From positions 3,038,001 through 3,102,000 of the forward strand of contig NC_006513.1 in the NCBI RefSeq assembly GCF_000025965.1: a stretch of 64,000 nucleotides of DNA. Direction: 5' to 3'. How positions within the stretch are numbered: position 1 is the stretch's first letter; each line of letters starts with the position of its first letter. The notes below the pieces were generated by a model that did no database searches, was not told where the DNA came from, and saw only the letters and a list, made by a program, of their open reading frames with translations. The DNA is from Aromatoleum aromaticum EbN1 (GTDB lineage: Bacteria > Pseudomonadota > Gammaproteobacteria > Burkholderiales > Rhodocyclaceae). The translations under genes were made by a program, and so were the position numbers. Of this stretch, positions 1 through 8,637 are shown in pieces.

Positions 1-1976
1 CGTACGACGCGGAGCGCTCGGAGCAGATCGGCAAGCGCGAGCGGCGCTCGATGCTGTGGCGCGTCTTTGTCGCCGGCTTCGGCATGATGCAGGTGATGAT
101 GTACGCGTTCCCGGCGTACATCGCCCCGGAAGGCGACCTCGCGCCGGACATTGCGCAGCTGATGCGCTGGGCGAGCCTGCTGTTGACGCTGCCGGTCGTG
201 CTGTATTCCGCGGCGCCGTTTTTCCAGCGGGCGTTGCGCGACCTGAAGCTGCGCCGCCTCGGCATGGACGTGCCGGTGGCGCTCGGAGTCGGCAGTGCGT
301 TCGCGGCAAGCCTGTGGGCGACGCTCGTCGGGGGCGGCGAAGTGTATTTCGACTCGGTGACGATGTTCGTGTTCTTCCTGCTGTGCGGGCGCTATCTGGA
401 GATGGTGGCGCGCCAGAAAGCGGTGCGCGGCGTCGAGGAGCTCGGCAAGGTACTGCCGGCGTTTGCCGAGCTCCTGCCCGCTTGGCCGGCGCCCGACGGC
501 GAGCGCGTGCCGGTGTCGCAACTGGTGCCGGGCAACTTCGTGCGGGTGCGTCCCGGTGAAGTCATGCCCGCCGACGGCGTCGTCGTCGACGGACGCAGCG
601 AGGCGAACGAGGCGCTGCTGACGGGCGAGAGCCTGCCGGTGCCGAAGTTTGCCGGGAGCCCGGTCACCGGCGGCAGTATCAACATCTCGAGCCCGCTGAC
701 GGTGCGCGTCGAGCAGGTCGGCGACTCGACCCGTCTCGCGGCGATCCGCCGCCTGATGGAGCGCGGTGCGAGCGAAAAGCCTCGCCTCGCGCAGCAGTCG
801 GACCGCTTCGCGGTCGTGTTCATCGTCGCGCTGCTGGTGCTGGCGTTCGCGACGGGTCTCGCGTGGTACTTCATCGAACCGGGGCGGGCGCTGTGGGTGT
901 TCGTGTCGGTGCTGGTGGTCGCGTGTCCTTGTGCGCTGTCGCTGGCGACGCCGACGGCGCTGACGGTGGCGACCGACGCGCTGGCCCGAATGGGAGTGCT
1001 GGTGACGCGCGGCCACGCGATCGAGACGCTCGGGCGCGTGAACCACTTCGTCTTCGACAAGACCGGCACGCTGACGCGGGGGCGGATGAGCCTCGAGGAA
1101 GTCCTGCCGCTCGGCGAGCTTGGCGAAGCCGAATTGCGCGTGCTGGCAGCGGCGCTCGAGCGCGATTCCGAACATCCGGTCGGCGAGGCACTGCGCCGCG
1201 CCGGGGGTGACGACGTGCTGCCCGCGGTCGATGAGGTCGTCGCGCAAACCGGGCAAGGCATTGCCGGGCGAATCGATGGCGTGCGCCATGCGATCGGGCG
1301 GACGGCCTACGTCGCGGCGCAACTGGACCTCCCCGAGCCGGCGCGCTGCGGGGAGTTTGAAGGGCGGGGCGGCTCGATGATCGCGCTCGGCAGGACGGGC
1401 GAATGGCTCGGTCTGTTCCGCCTCGCGGACGTGCCGCGCGAGGAAGCCGCGCAGCTGACGACGAAGCTTCTCGCAGAGAAAGTGCGCATGACGGTGCTGA
1501 GCGGCGATTCGCCCGGCGCGGTCGATGCGGTCGCGCAGGGTCTCGGCATCGACGACGCGCACGGCGCGCTGACGCCGCAGGGCAAGCAGCAGTTCCTGGC
1601 GAAGCTGCAGCGTGCTCCCGGGGCAGTGGTGGCGATGGTCGGCGACGGCGTCAATGATGCGCCGGTGCTTGCCCAGGCCCACGTGTCGGTGGCGATGGGC
1701 GGCGGCACCGAACTCGCCCGCAACGAAGCCGACATCGTGCTGTTGAGCGAAAATCTCGCCGGGCTGGGGCGCGGGCTCGACCTTTCGCGCCGCACGCTGC
1801 GGATCATCCGGCAGAACCTGTGGTGGTCGTTCGCGTACAACTTCACTTCGGTGCCGCTCGCGATGGCCGGCCTGGTCACGCCATGGATGGCGGGCATCGG
1901 CATGGCCGGAAGCTCGCTGCTCGTCGTTCTCAACGCGCTGCGCCTGCAGCGCCAACCGCGCAGCGGGGTTCGCTGA
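1..1976 (+). CDS. ccoI: Copper-translocating P-type ATPase CcoI/FixI (5' end outside window)
   Basis: Membrane P1B-type ATPase that exports or delivers copper for assembly of the cbb3 oxidase. The frame is open to the left edge, and the residues before the first internal ATG (position 51) continue the family sequence. The gene is therefore cut by the window and its N-terminal metal-binding domain is missing here. Visible motifs in order: the TGES actuator loop (about 615-640), the membrane ACPCALS metal site (about 920-945), the DKTGTLT phosphorylation site (about 1057-1077) and the GDGVNDAP hinge (about 1640-1665). The neighbours ccoS and ccoNOQP identify it as CcoI rather than a general CopA; a separate CopA lies at 18254. 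Its stop overlaps the ccoS start by one base, so the two are translationally coupled. Confidence 0.95.
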   Translation, partial: YDAERSEQIGKRERRSMLWRVFVAGFGMMQVMMYAFPAYIAPEGDLAPDIAQLMRWASLLLTLPVVLYSAAPFFQRALRDLKLRRLGMDVPVALGVGSAFAASLWATLVGGGEVYFDSVTMFVFFLLCGRYLEMVARQKAVRGVEELGKVLPAFAELLPAWPAPDGERVPVSQLVPGNFVRVRPGEVMPADGVVVDGRSEANEALLTGESLPVPKFAGSPVTGGSINISSPLTVRVEQVGDSTRLAAIRRLMERGASEKPRLAQQSDRFAVVFIVALLVLAFATGLAWYFIEPGRALWVFVSVLVVACPCALSLATPTALTVATDALARMGVLVTRGHAIETLGRVNHFVFDKTGTLTRGRMSLEEVLPLGELGEAELRVLAAALERDSEHPVGEALRRAGGDDVLPAVDEVVAQTGQGIAGRIDGVRHAIGRTAYVAAQLDLPEPARCGEFEGRGGSMIALGRTGEWLGLFRLADVPREEAAQLTTKLLAEKVRMTVLSGDSPGAVDAVAQGLGIDDAHGALTPQGKQQFLAKLQRAPGAVVAMVGDGVNDAPVLAQAHVSVAMGGGTELARNEADIVLLSENLAGLGRGLDLSRRTLRIIRQNLWWSFAYNFTSVPLAMAGLVTPWMAGIGMAGSSLLVVLNALRLQRQPRSGVR

Positions 1977-2173
1977 TGGAAAGCCTTTACATCCTGATTC
2001 CGCTCTCGGTCGTGCTGGTTTTCGTGATCGGCGTGATTTTCTGGTGGTCGCTCAAGTCAGGGCAGTACGACGATATGGAAGGGCCGGCGTACCGGGTGCT
2101 GATGGACGACCGCGATGCGCCGCCGCCTGCCGAGAAGCAGCCGGACGGCACCGACCGCGAGCAGCCGAAGTGA
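1976..2173 (+). CDS. ccoS: cbb3-type oxidase assembly protein CcoS
   Basis: Small membrane protein of 65 residues required for inserting haem and copper cofactors into cbb3 oxidase. One N-terminal transmembrane segment (about residues 4-25) is followed by the family signature of a Trp-rich stretch, then SGQYDDMEGPAYR. The tail is short, polar and proline-rich. The ATG overlaps the ccoI stop (ATGA type), the usual arrangement. The frame extends further upstream, but that part lies inside ccoI and is not used. Confidence 0.93.
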   Translation: MESLYILIPLSVVLVFVIGVIFWWSLKSGQYDDMEGPAYRVLMDDRDAPPPAEKQPDGTDREQPK

Positions 2174-2208
2174 GCCGGCACATCACGGGGCTGCAGGGAC
2201 ATCCTTTG

Positions 2209-2222
2209 TTGACCTTGATCAA
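2209..2222 (+). promoter_or_regulatory. FNR-type box upstream of a probable small RNA
   Basis: TTGACCTTGATCAA matches TTGAT-N4-ATCAA with one change. Its centre (2215.5) is 41.5 bases from position 2257. A hexamer CATACT occupies exactly 2245-2250, where the -10 element of a class II FNR-activated promoter should lie. The site is downstream of the ccoS stop and is followed within about 110 bases by an intrinsic terminator, so it does not obviously serve ccoN. Confidence 0.75.
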
Positions 2223-2256
2223 AACTTCATCCGGGCGAGATGGGCATACTTTTCCC

Positions 2257-2363
2257 ATGGTTTTTACGGTTGTCGCCGCGAGGTTTCGGGCGGCATTCCG
2301 GCAACTGGTATTCATGTCTCTCTGTTGGGGTTGGGGGTGCGTTCGATACGCACCCTTTTTTTT
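2257..2363 (+). ncRNA. Candidate FNR-dependent small RNA between ccoS and ccoN
   Basis: Predicted transcript of about 107 nt. The start is inferred from the FNR box (2209-2222) and CATACT (2245-2250). The end is the GC-rich hairpin plus T8 at 2335-2363. No credible coding frame with a ribosome binding site was found inside. The layout (FNR box, -10, about 100 nt, Rho-independent terminator) resembles anaerobically induced sRNAs such as enterobacterial FnrS or neisserial AniS in design, not in sequence. Expression and function are inference. Confidence 0.5.
2335..2363 (+). terminator. Rho-independent terminator
   Basis: Seven-base stem GGGTGCG (2335-2341) pairs with CGCACCC (2349-2355) across a 7-nt loop, followed by eight T residues (2356-2363). 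It closes the candidate sRNA and any read-through from ccoIS. Confidence 0.88.
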
Positions 2364-2376
2364 GCCTGCGATTTTC

Positions 2377-2401
2377 ACCATGTTGCGAACATGGTTTTTT
2401 T
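2377..2401 (+). terminator. Second, tandem Rho-independent terminator
   Basis: Stem CCATGTT (2378-2384) pairs with AACATGG (2388-2394) around a GCG loop, with seven T residues (2395-2401). It lies 14 bases beyond the first terminator, so transcription from the left should be almost fully blocked before the ccoN promoter. Confidence 0.75.
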
Positions 2402-2453
2402 GCACGATTGGCGCTCCATGTGCTTCCGCCCGATTGCGCGGTGCAATATAATG

Positions 2454-2467
2454 TTGACCTAAGTCAA
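2454..2467 (+). promoter_or_regulatory. FNR-type box of the ccoNOQP operon
   Basis: TTGACCTAAGTCAA is a perfect TTGAC-N4-GTCAA inverted repeat about 100 bases before the ccoN start codon. A class II start would be near 2502. The -10 region there (about 2488-2496, TGCATTGA) is weak, which fits activator dependence. cbb3 operons are classic FNR/ANR/FixK targets. Confidence 0.85.
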
Positions 2468-2568
2468 CGGCCGGTCAGTGGGGTTGTGCATTGACGCGTT
2501 CGCCCGGGCAGCTGGTGCGTGGATGATTGCAGACCGGGGCAAAGGTTTTTCATCAAGGGGGCAGTTAC

Positions 2569-3993
2569 ATGCAATCGCAAGCGACTTACAACTACAAAGT
2601 CGTGCGCCAGTTCTCCATCATGACAGTGGTGTGGGGAATCGTGGGCATGCTGGTCGGCGTGATCATTGCGGCACAGCTTGTATGGCCGGAACTCAACGTC
2701 GGGGAATGGTTCCACTTCGGCAGGTTGCGTCCGCTTCACACGAACGCGGTGATCTTCGCGTTCGGCGGCTGTGCGCTCTTTGCGACGTCGTATTTCGTCG
2801 TCCAGCGCACCTGCCATACCACGCTGTTTGCGCCGCGCCTTGCAGCTTTCACGTTCTGGGGCTGGCAACTGGTCATCGTGCTGGCCGCGATCACGCTGCC
2901 GCTCGGCATCACGAGCAGCAAGGAGTACGCCGAGCTCGAATGGCCGATCGACATCCTGATCGCGGTGGTGTGGGTGTCCTACGCGGTCGTGTTCTTCGGC
3001 ACCATCGCCAAGCGCAAGACCTCGCACATCTACGTCGCGAACTGGTTCTTCGGCGCGTTCATCCTGACCGTCGCGCTGCTGCATATCGTCAATAGCGCAG
3101 CGCTTCCGGTGACGCTCACCAAGTCCTATTCGGCGTACGCCGGCGTGCAGGACGCGATGGTGCAGTGGTGGTACGGCCACAACGCGGTGGGCTTCTTCCT
3201 GACCGCCGGCTTCCTCGGCATGATGTATTACTTCGTGCCGAAGCAGGCCGAGCGCCCGGTGTATTCGTACCGCCTGTCGGTGGTGCACTTCTGGGCGCTG
3301 ATCTTCACCTACATGTGGGCGGGCCCGCACCATCTGCACTACACCGCGCTGCCCGACTGGACCCAGTCGGTCGGCATGGTGTTCTCGCTGATCCTGCTGG
3401 CGCCGTCGTGGGGCGGCATGATCAACGGCATCATGACGTTGTCCGGCGCGTGGCACAAACTGCGCACCGACCCGATCCTGAAGTTCCTGATCACCGCGTT
3501 GTCGTTCTATGGCATGTCGACCTTCGAAGGCCCGATGATGTCGATCAAGACGGTGAACGCGCTGTCGCACTACACGGACTGGACTGTCGGTCACGTCCAT
3601 TCGGGCGCGCTCGGCTGGGTCGCGATGATCTCGATCGGCTCGATGTATTACCTCCTGCCGCGCATGTACGGCCGGACCGAGATGTATTCGACGGGCCTGA
3701 TCAATGCCCACTTCTGGATCGCGACGATCGGCATCGTGCTGTATATCGCGTCGATGTGGATTGCCGGCGTGATGCAGGGGCTGATGTGGCGCGCGACGAA
3801 TCCGGACGGCACCCTTACGTACTCGTTCGTCGAGAGCGTCAAGGCGAGCTACCCGTTCTGGTCGATTCGCCTGGCAGGGGGAGTGCTCTTCCTGACCGGC
3901 ATGCTCATCATGTTCTACAACATGGTCAAAACGATGGCCGGCCACCGCGCGTACGACGCTCCCGTCGTGCTTCCCGCCGCTGCGCACGCCTGA
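2569..3993 (+). CDS. ccoN: cbb3-type cytochrome c oxidase subunit I (CcoN)
   Basis: Catalytic haem-copper subunit of the high-affinity terminal oxidase, 474 residues with about 12 membrane segments. It binds haem b, haem b3 and CuB. Family landmarks include [14 protein letters not shown], the [10 protein letters not shown] segment with a haem/Cu histidine, [12 protein letters not shown], and the late [18 protein letters not shown] segment. The start at 2569 is preferred over an in-frame ATG at 2527 because AAGGGGG lies 8 bases upstream and the product then begins [12 protein letters not shown], as in homologues. It is first in ccoN-O-Q-P behind the FNR box at 2454-2467. Confidence 0.97.
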   Translation: MQSQATYNYKVVRQFSIMTVVWGIVGMLVGVIIAAQLVWPELNVGEWFHFGRLRPLHTNAVIFAFGGCALFATSYFVVQRTCHTTLFAPRLAAFTFWGWQLVIVLAAITLPLGITSSKEYAELEWPIDILIAVVWVSYAVVFFGTIAKRKTSHIYVANWFFGAFILTVALLHIVNSAALPVTLTKSYSAYAGVQDAMVQWWYGHNAVGFFLTAGFLGMMYYFVPKQAERPVYSYRLSVVHFWALIFTYMWAGPHHLHYTALPDWTQSVGMVFSLILLAPSWGGMINGIMTLSGAWHKLRTDPILKFLITALSFYGMSTFEGPMMSIKTVNALSHYTDWTVGHVHSGALGWVAMISIGSMYYLLPRMYGRTEMYSTGLINAHFWIATIGIVLYIASMWIAGVMQGLMWRATNPDGTLTYSFVESVKASYPFWSIRLAGGVLFLTGMLIMFYNMVKTMAGHRAYDAPVVLPAAAHA

Positions 3994-4008
3994 TCGGAGA
4001 AACGTGAC

Positions 4009-4647
4009 ATGGCCAAATCCAAATCGAATCACGATTTCATCGAGCGCAGCGTTGGCTGGCTGATCGTGCTCACGCTGCTGACGGTGAGCGTCGGTGGTCT
4101 CGTCGAGATCGTCCCGCTGTTCTTCCAGAAGTCGACGACGATGCCGATCGATCGCCAGGGCAACCCGCTGAACGTCAAGCCGTACGATCCGGTCCGGCTC
4201 GTCGGGCGCGACATCTACGTCCGCGAAGGCTGCTACAACTGCCACTCGCAGATGATTCGCCCGTTCCGCGCCGAGACCGAACGCTACGGCCACTACTCGG
4301 TCGCCGGCGAATTCATCTATGACCGGCCGTTCCAGTGGGGCTCGAAGCGGACCGGCCCCGACCTGCAGCGCGTCGGCGGTCGCTACTCGGACGAGTGGCA
4401 CCGGGTGCATCTAAACAATCCGCGCGATGTCGTGCCGGAATCGAACATGCCTGCGTTCTCGTGGCTCGAACGCCCGGTCGAGGCGGACGACATCGAGCAG
4501 AAGATGCAGGTGCTGCGCACCCTCGGCCATCCGTATTCCGATGAGGAAATCGCGGGGGCCCGGGCAGCGCTCGAAGGCAAGACCGAGATGGAAGCGCTGA
4601 TCGCGTACCTGCAGGGGCTGGGTACCGCGCTTTCGAACTTCAAGTGA
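4009..4647 (+). CDS. ccoO: cbb3-type cytochrome c oxidase subunit II (CcoO)
   Basis: Membrane-anchored monohaem cytochrome c subunit, 212 residues, that passes electrons to CcoN. An N-terminal membrane anchor (about 14-36) is followed by the haem c motif CYNCH (C75, C78, H79). The probable axial Met is M147 in ESNMPAF. A GGAGAAACG ribosome site precedes the ATG. It follows ccoN by 15 bases and is cotranscribed. Confidence 0.97.
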   Translation: MAKSKSNHDFIERSVGWLIVLTLLTVSVGGLVEIVPLFFQKSTTMPIDRQGNPLNVKPYDPVRLVGRDIYVREGCYNCHSQMIRPFRAETERYGHYSVAGEFIYDRPFQWGSKRTGPDLQRVGGRYSDEWHRVHLNNPRDVVPESNMPAFSWLERPVEADDIEQKMQVLRTLGHPYSDEEIAGARAALEGKTEMEALIAYLQGLGTALSNFK

Positions 4648-4664
4648 CGAGCAGGAGAAGCGCC

Positions 4665-4844
4665 GTGGATATCAACGATTTGCGATCCCTCATCACCGTA
4701 CTCGGCATGGCCTGCTTCCTGGGTATCTGTTTCTGGGCTTACAGCAAGCGTGCCCGGGCCGGATTCGATGAAGCGGCGCTGCTTCCCTTCACCGACGATG
4801 ATGCGCCGGTGCCACATGCTGCCCGGCAAGCCAAGGAAGGATGA
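4665..4844 (+). CDS. ccoQ: cbb3-type oxidase subunit CcoQ (FixQ)
   Basis: Small single-pass subunit, 59 residues, that stabilises the cbb3 complex. The GTG start at 4665 is chosen because AGGAGA ends 6 bases upstream and the product then starts (V)DINDLRSL. An in-frame ATG at 4644 overlaps ccoO and has no comparable ribosome site. One transmembrane helix (about residues 8-25) is followed by a short charged tail. It sits between ccoO and ccoP as expected. Confidence 0.9.
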   Translation: MDINDLRSLITVLGMACFLGICFWAYSKRARAGFDEAALLPFTDDDAPVPHAARQAKEG

Positions 4845-4847
4845 AAA

Positions 4848-5750
4848 ATGGCTGACTTTGTTAGCGGCTTCTGGAACATGTATGTGATGGGCCTGGTGGC
4901 CCTGAGCCTGCTGTTCTGCCTGTTCGTGCTGATGTCGAACAACAAGCGTGAGACCGGTCCGGTCGAGTTGCACGGCCACGTCTGGGACGAAAACCTCGCC
5001 GAATACAACAACCCGCTGCCGCGCTGGTGGTTGTACCTGTTCTGGCTGACGCTGGTTTTCGCAGTGGTCTACCTGATCCTGTATCCGGGATTCGGCAACA
5101 CGAAAGGCGTGCTCGGATGGGCGTCGGTCGGGCAGTACGAAACGGAAACCCGGAAGGCGGAAGAGCGGTACGCGCCGATCTTCGCCAAGTACCAGGGCAT
5201 GGATGTGGCGGCAGTGGCGGCGGACCCGGAGTCCCGCGGGATGGGACAGCGGCTGTTCGTGACCTACTGCGCCCAGTGTCACGGCTCGGACGCGCGCGGG
5301 GCGAAAGGCTTTCCGAACCTGACTGACAAGGCCTGGCATTGGGGCGGTGATCCCGAGACGATCAAGGCCACTGTCACCAACGGGCGAATCGGCGTGATGC
5401 CCCCTCTCGGTCCGACGCTCGGCGCGGACGGCGTGAAGAATGTCGCGAACTACGTGCGCTCGCTGTCCGGCCTCGCACACGACTCGTTGCGCGCGCAGCG
5501 CGGTGCCGAACTGTTCCAGCAGAACTGCGCGGCGTGTCACGGCGCAGAGGCGAAAGGGACGCCGGCGATGGGCGCTCCTGATCTTTCCGATGACGCATGG
5601 CTTTACGGCTCTTCGGAGGCGACGATCATGGAAACGGTCACGAAGGGCCGGATGAACCGGATGCCGGGATTCGGCGAATTCCTCGGCGAGGCGAAAGTGC
5701 ATCTGCTGACGGCGTACGTGTACGGCCTCTCGAACAAGCCGGCGCAGTAA
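4848..5750 (+). CDS. ccoP: cbb3-type cytochrome c oxidase subunit III (CcoP)
   Basis: Dihaem membrane cytochrome c, 300 residues, the electron entry point of the oxidase. There are two N-terminal membrane segments (about 8-28 and 60-80). Two haem c domains follow, with CAQCH (C141, C144, H145) and CAACH (C227, C230, H231). MPPLGP and MPGFGEF supply the likely axial Met residues. An AAGGA ribosome site lies upstream and the gap to ccoQ is 3 bases. It is the last gene of the core operon before a strong hairpin. Confidence 0.97.
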   Translation: MADFVSGFWNMYVMGLVALSLLFCLFVLMSNNKRETGPVELHGHVWDENLAEYNNPLPRWWLYLFWLTLVFAVVYLILYPGFGNTKGVLGWASVGQYETETRKAEERYAPIFAKYQGMDVAAVAADPESRGMGQRLFVTYCAQCHGSDARGAKGFPNLTDKAWHWGGDPETIKATVTNGRIGVMPPLGPTLGADGVKNVANYVRSLSGLAHDSLRAQRGAELFQQNCAACHGAEAKGTPAMGAPDLSDDAWLYGSSEATIMETVTKGRMNRMPGFGEFLGEAKVHLLTAYVYGLSNKPAQ

Positions 5751-5769
5751 ACCGTTTCGGGCAGCAGCG

Positions 5770-5794
5770 ATTCCCCGGGGGCGACCCGGGGAAT
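5770..5794 (+). other. Perfect 10-bp hairpin after ccoP
   Basis: ATTCCCCGGG (5770-5779) pairs with CCCGGGGAAT (5785-5794) around a 5-nt loop. There is no T tract, so it is more likely an mRNA-stabilising or partial attenuating structure between ccoP and ccoG than a true terminator. Confidence 0.6.
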
Positions 5795-5833
5795 TCAAGC
5801 CCGGGAAATTAGAATTTACGGATATAGCGATAT

Positions 5834-7267
5834 ATGACCGCCCCGATACCTCTCCGGAAGTTTCCTTCCCCCCGTGACAAGTCGGCTGCCGAGTCCGACG
5901 AACTCTATGCTGCGCGGAAGAAGCTCCACGTGCGTTCGGTGAGCGGTCGCTTTGCGACCTGGCGCTGGATCCTCGTGTGGTTTACGCAGATCCTCTATTA
6001 CGGCCTGCCCTGGCTCACGTGGAACGACCGGCAGGCAGTGCTGTTCCACCTGACCGAGCGCAAGTTCTACATCTTCGGCTGGGTGTTCTGGCCGCAGGAC
6101 GTGTTCTACCTCGCGATCCTGCTGATCATCTCCGCTTTTGCGCTGTTCTTCTTCACCGCGATCGCGGGGCGGCTGTGGTGCGGGTACGCGTGTCCGCAGA
6201 CCGTGTACACCGAAATATTCATGTGGATCGAGGAGAAGATCGAAGGGGATCATCTCAAGCGCAAGAAGCTGGACAGTGCGCCGTTGGGAGCGCGAAAGCT
6301 CGCGATCCGCTCGGCGAAGTACGGCGCATGGATTCTTCTGTCGCTGTGGACCGGCTTCACGCTGGTGGCGTATTTCACGCCGCTCGACGAGTTGCTCCAG
6401 GCGGCGAAGACGCTGAGTTTCGGACCGTGGGAAATGTTCTGGATCCTGTTCTACGGCGGCTTCACCTACCTTTTTGCCGGAGTGATGCGCGAGCAGGTCT
6501 GCAAGTACATGTGCCCCTATGCGCGCTTTCAGAGCGTGATGTTCGATGCCGACACCCTCGTCATAACTTATGACCAGGAGCGCGGCGAGCCGCGGGGCTC
6601 GCGCAGAAAGGGCGTCGCACCGCGCTCGTCCGGGTTGGGAGACTGCGTGGACTGCGGGATCTGCGTCCAGGTGTGCCCGACCGGAATCGACATCCGGCAG
6701 GGCTTGCAGTACGAGTGCATCGGTTGCGCGGCGTGTATCGACGGCTGCGACCAAGTGATGGACCGGATGGGCTATCCGCGTGGACTGATCCGTTATTCCA
6801 CCGACAATGCGATCAAGCAGCACTGGAAGCGAAAGGAAATCATCGCGCACGTGCTGCGGCCGAGAACGCTGATCTACAGCGCGATCCTGACATCCGCCTG
6901 CATCGCGCTGCTGTGGGGCCTGGCGGCCCGTTCGGACCTGCGGGTGGACGTGATCCGCGATCGGGCGACGCTGGCGCGGGAGGTCGAAGACGGCTTGATC
7001 GAAAACGTCTACCAGCTGCAGATCATGAACATGCTCGAGACGCCCCGCGTGTTCGACATCGCAGTGTCGGGTCTGGAAGGGATTCGCATCGACGGTATCC
7101 GGCAGGTGAGGATCGCTCCGGCGTCGACCGAATCCGTGACCGTGCATGTCAGAGTGCCGCCCGAATCGGGTGCGCCGGGTTCGCACGAAATTGTCTTCGA
7201 CGTCGACCTGAACGGTGATCCGTCCGTGTCGGTGCAGGAAGACACGACTTTCCATTTGCCTCGCTGA
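5834..7267 (+). CDS. ccoG: cbb3 oxidase accessory ferredoxin-like protein CcoG (FixG)
   Basis: Polytopic membrane iron-sulfur protein of 477 residues, implicated in Cu(II) reduction for cbb3 biogenesis. Several membrane segments are followed by two 4Fe-4S clusters, CVDCGICVQVCP and CIGCAACIDGC, in the middle of the protein. An additional CGYACPQ motif lies earlier, near a membrane helix. The C-terminal periplasmic part looks like the Ig-like FixG domain. It follows ccoP by 83 bases and precedes ccoH. Confidence 0.95.
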   Translation: MTAPIPLRKFPSPRDKSAAESDELYAARKKLHVRSVSGRFATWRWILVWFTQILYYGLPWLTWNDRQAVLFHLTERKFYIFGWVFWPQDVFYLAILLIISAFALFFFTAIAGRLWCGYACPQTVYTEIFMWIEEKIEGDHLKRKKLDSAPLGARKLAIRSAKYGAWILLSLWTGFTLVAYFTPLDELLQAAKTLSFGPWEMFWILFYGGFTYLFAGVMREQVCKYMCPYARFQSVMFDADTLVITYDQERGEPRGSRRKGVAPRSSGLGDCVDCGICVQVCPTGIDIRQGLQYECIGCAACIDGCDQVMDRMGYPRGLIRYSTDNAIKQHWKRKEIIAHVLRPRTLIYSAILTSACIALLWGLAARSDLRVDVIRDRATLAREVEDGLIENVYQLQIMNMLETPRVFDIAVSGLEGIRIDGIRQVRIAPASTESVTVHVRVPPESGAPGSHEIVFDVDLNGDPSVSVQEDTTFHLPR

Positions 7268-7282
7268 AACGGGATAGATCGA

Positions 7283-7795
7283 ATGCGTACAGTGACCTTG
7301 TCGAAAAACATTCAGCCGTGGTACCAGCAGGGCTGGCCATGGTTCCTGATCGCAATCCCGGCGACCGCCGTCGTTGCGGGTGCGGTGACCTTGTGGCTGG
7401 CGATCAGCAGCTGGGACGGGCTGGTGGTGGACGATTACTACCAGCAGGGCAAGACAATCGAAAAAACCATCGGGCGCTCGATCCGCGCCCGCGAAATGGG
7501 CCTCGTCGCCGATTTCCGGCTTCGTGCCGAGGAGGTCAGCGTTCGGCTGGGCGCCGCTCAGGGAATCCCCTTGCCTCCGACGGTGGTGCTGACGATCGCC
7601 CATCCCACACGGGCGGGGCAGGATCAGAAGCTCCTGCTGAAGGGGCGCGATGGGACGTTCGCCGGTGCTGTCGTCCCGCTATCGACAGGTCGCTGGCTGA
7701 TTCAGCTCGAGGACGAGGCGCAGACGTGGCGTCTCAGTGAAACCATCCTCGTGCCGACGGGCGCGGAGATCCGGATAGTGCCCGCGGATTCGTAA
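7283..7795 (+). CDS. ccoH: cbb3 oxidase accessory protein CcoH (FixH)
   Basis: Single-pass membrane protein, 170 residues, needed for stable cbb3 assembly. It has one N-terminal transmembrane helix (about 19-40) and the FixH signature DGLVVDDYYQQGK just after it. A periplasmic beta-rich domain follows. It lies 15 bases after ccoG, in the usual fixGH order. Confidence 0.92.
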   Translation: MRTVTLSKNIQPWYQQGWPWFLIAIPATAVVAGAVTLWLAISSWDGLVVDDYYQQGKTIEKTIGRSIRAREMGLVADFRLRAEEVSVRLGAAQGIPLPPTVVLTIAHPTRAGQDQKLLLKGRDGTFAGAVVPLSTGRWLIQLEDEAQTWRLSETILVPTGAEIRIVPADS

Positions 7796-7818
7796 CTGAC
7801 TGGCGAAGGGGGTGTGAA

Positions 7819-8058
7819 TTGCTGAAATGGATCCAGGTCCTGTGGCTTTCGTTTCTCGTCGCAGGCATTGCCGAGGCGGTTTTCTTTACGGTTGTCGATC
7901 CCAAGACCCTGTATTTTCTCGGCGAACCTGTTGAATATTCGCTGACGGCCACTTATTCGATCGGGTTTTTCGGTTTCTGGATCGTCTGTGCCGTCTCCAG
8001 CCTGGCAACGCTGTTTCTGCTGCGCAGTCCGGAAGAACTGAACCGGCAACAGCCCTAG
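7819..8058 (+). CDS. Small two-helix membrane protein downstream of ccoH
   Basis: Predicted protein of 79 residues from a TTG start preceded by GAAGGGGG. Two hydrophobic helices (about 4-26 and 45-67) are separated by a short loop. Small proteins of this sort commonly follow fixH in betaproteobacteria. No function is known to me. It is likely the last gene of the ccoGH transcript, ending before the hairpin at 8080-8102. Confidence 0.7.
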   Translation: MLKWIQVLWLSFLVAGIAEAVFFTVVDPKTLYFLGEPVEYSLTATYSIGFFGFWIVCAVSSLATLFLLRSPEELNRQQP

Positions 8059-8079
8059 CTGACTGCAGCGAGACCCGCG

Positions 8080-8102
8080 GCCGGCGGGCTTCGCCTGCCG
8101 GC
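8080..8102. terminator. GC-rich hairpin between convergent genes
   Basis: GCCGGCGGGC (8080-8089) pairs with GCCTGCCGGC (8093-8102), allowing one wobble pair, around a TTC loop. It lies between the small membrane ORF and the convergent stress-protein gene. There is no T run on either side, so termination efficiency is uncertain. Confidence 0.5.
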
Positions 8103-8110
8103 TGTCGATC

Positions 8111-8554
8111 TCAGCGGTACACGAGTACGGGAATATTGCTGTGGGTAAGCACTTTCTGCGTCTCGCTGCCCAGCAACAGGCCGGCAATCCCGCGGCGCCC
8201 GTGTGAAGCCATGAAGATCAGGTCGCAGCCGTGCCGCTTCGCCGCGTCGATGACTGCTTCGTACGGCACCTCGTTCACGATCGTATCGGTGTCGGCAGCG
8301 ACACCTTCGCTATCTGCCACTGCTTTGGCCTTGCCGAGGATCTTCCTCGCTTCCTCTTCGGCCGATTTCGCGAACTGATCTGGCGTGGTCGGATCGATCA
8401 GCGCGCCCTCGCCGTAGATCGGCATCGGAAAATCGGGCTGCGCATAAAAGAATGTGATCCGCGCGCCGGCATCCTTGGCGAACAAAACTGCCCGTGCGAC
8501 AGTGCCTTCCGACAGCGGCGAGCCGTCGGTGGGGACGAGAATGTGCTTGAACAT
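8111..8554 (-). CDS. Universal stress protein (UspA family)
   Basis: Cytoplasmic Usp-fold protein of 147 residues. The N terminus MFKHILVPTDGS and the C-terminal MASHGRRGIAGLLLGSETQKVL carry the family's ATP-binding G-2X-G-9X-G(S/T) pattern. The internal ATG at 8554 is chosen over an upstream in-frame start because GAGGGAGC precedes it. A perfect TATAAT (8594-8589, minus strand) lies upstream. An FNR-type box at 8638-8651 is centred about 62 bases before the inferred start, close to a class I activator position. Anaerobic induction of Usp proteins by ANR is known in Pseudomonas. Confidence 0.92.
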   Translation of the reverse strand: MFKHILVPTDGSPLSEGTVARAVLFAKDAGARITFFYAQPDFPMPIYGEGALIDPTTPDQFAKSAEEEARKILGKAKAVADSEGVAADTDTIVNEVPYEAVIDAAKRHGCDLIFMASHGRRGIAGLLLGSETQKVLTHSNIPVLVYR

Positions 8555-8637
8555 CGCGCTGCTCCCTCGGTTTTTGAATGGACGGTTGATTATAGCCACG
8601 TCGGACGCGATGACGCGCTGCGGGCAGCGGCGGACGA

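Noticed and set aside
2240-2494. Short overlapping open frames in the ccoS-ccoN gap
   Set aside because: They run through two terminators and an FNR box and have no ribosome site; a non-coding RNA explains the segment better.
2464-4410. A long minus-strand open frame opposite ccoN and ccoO
   Set aside because: Same GC-skew artefact; no family features and fully covered by cbb3 genes on the other strand.
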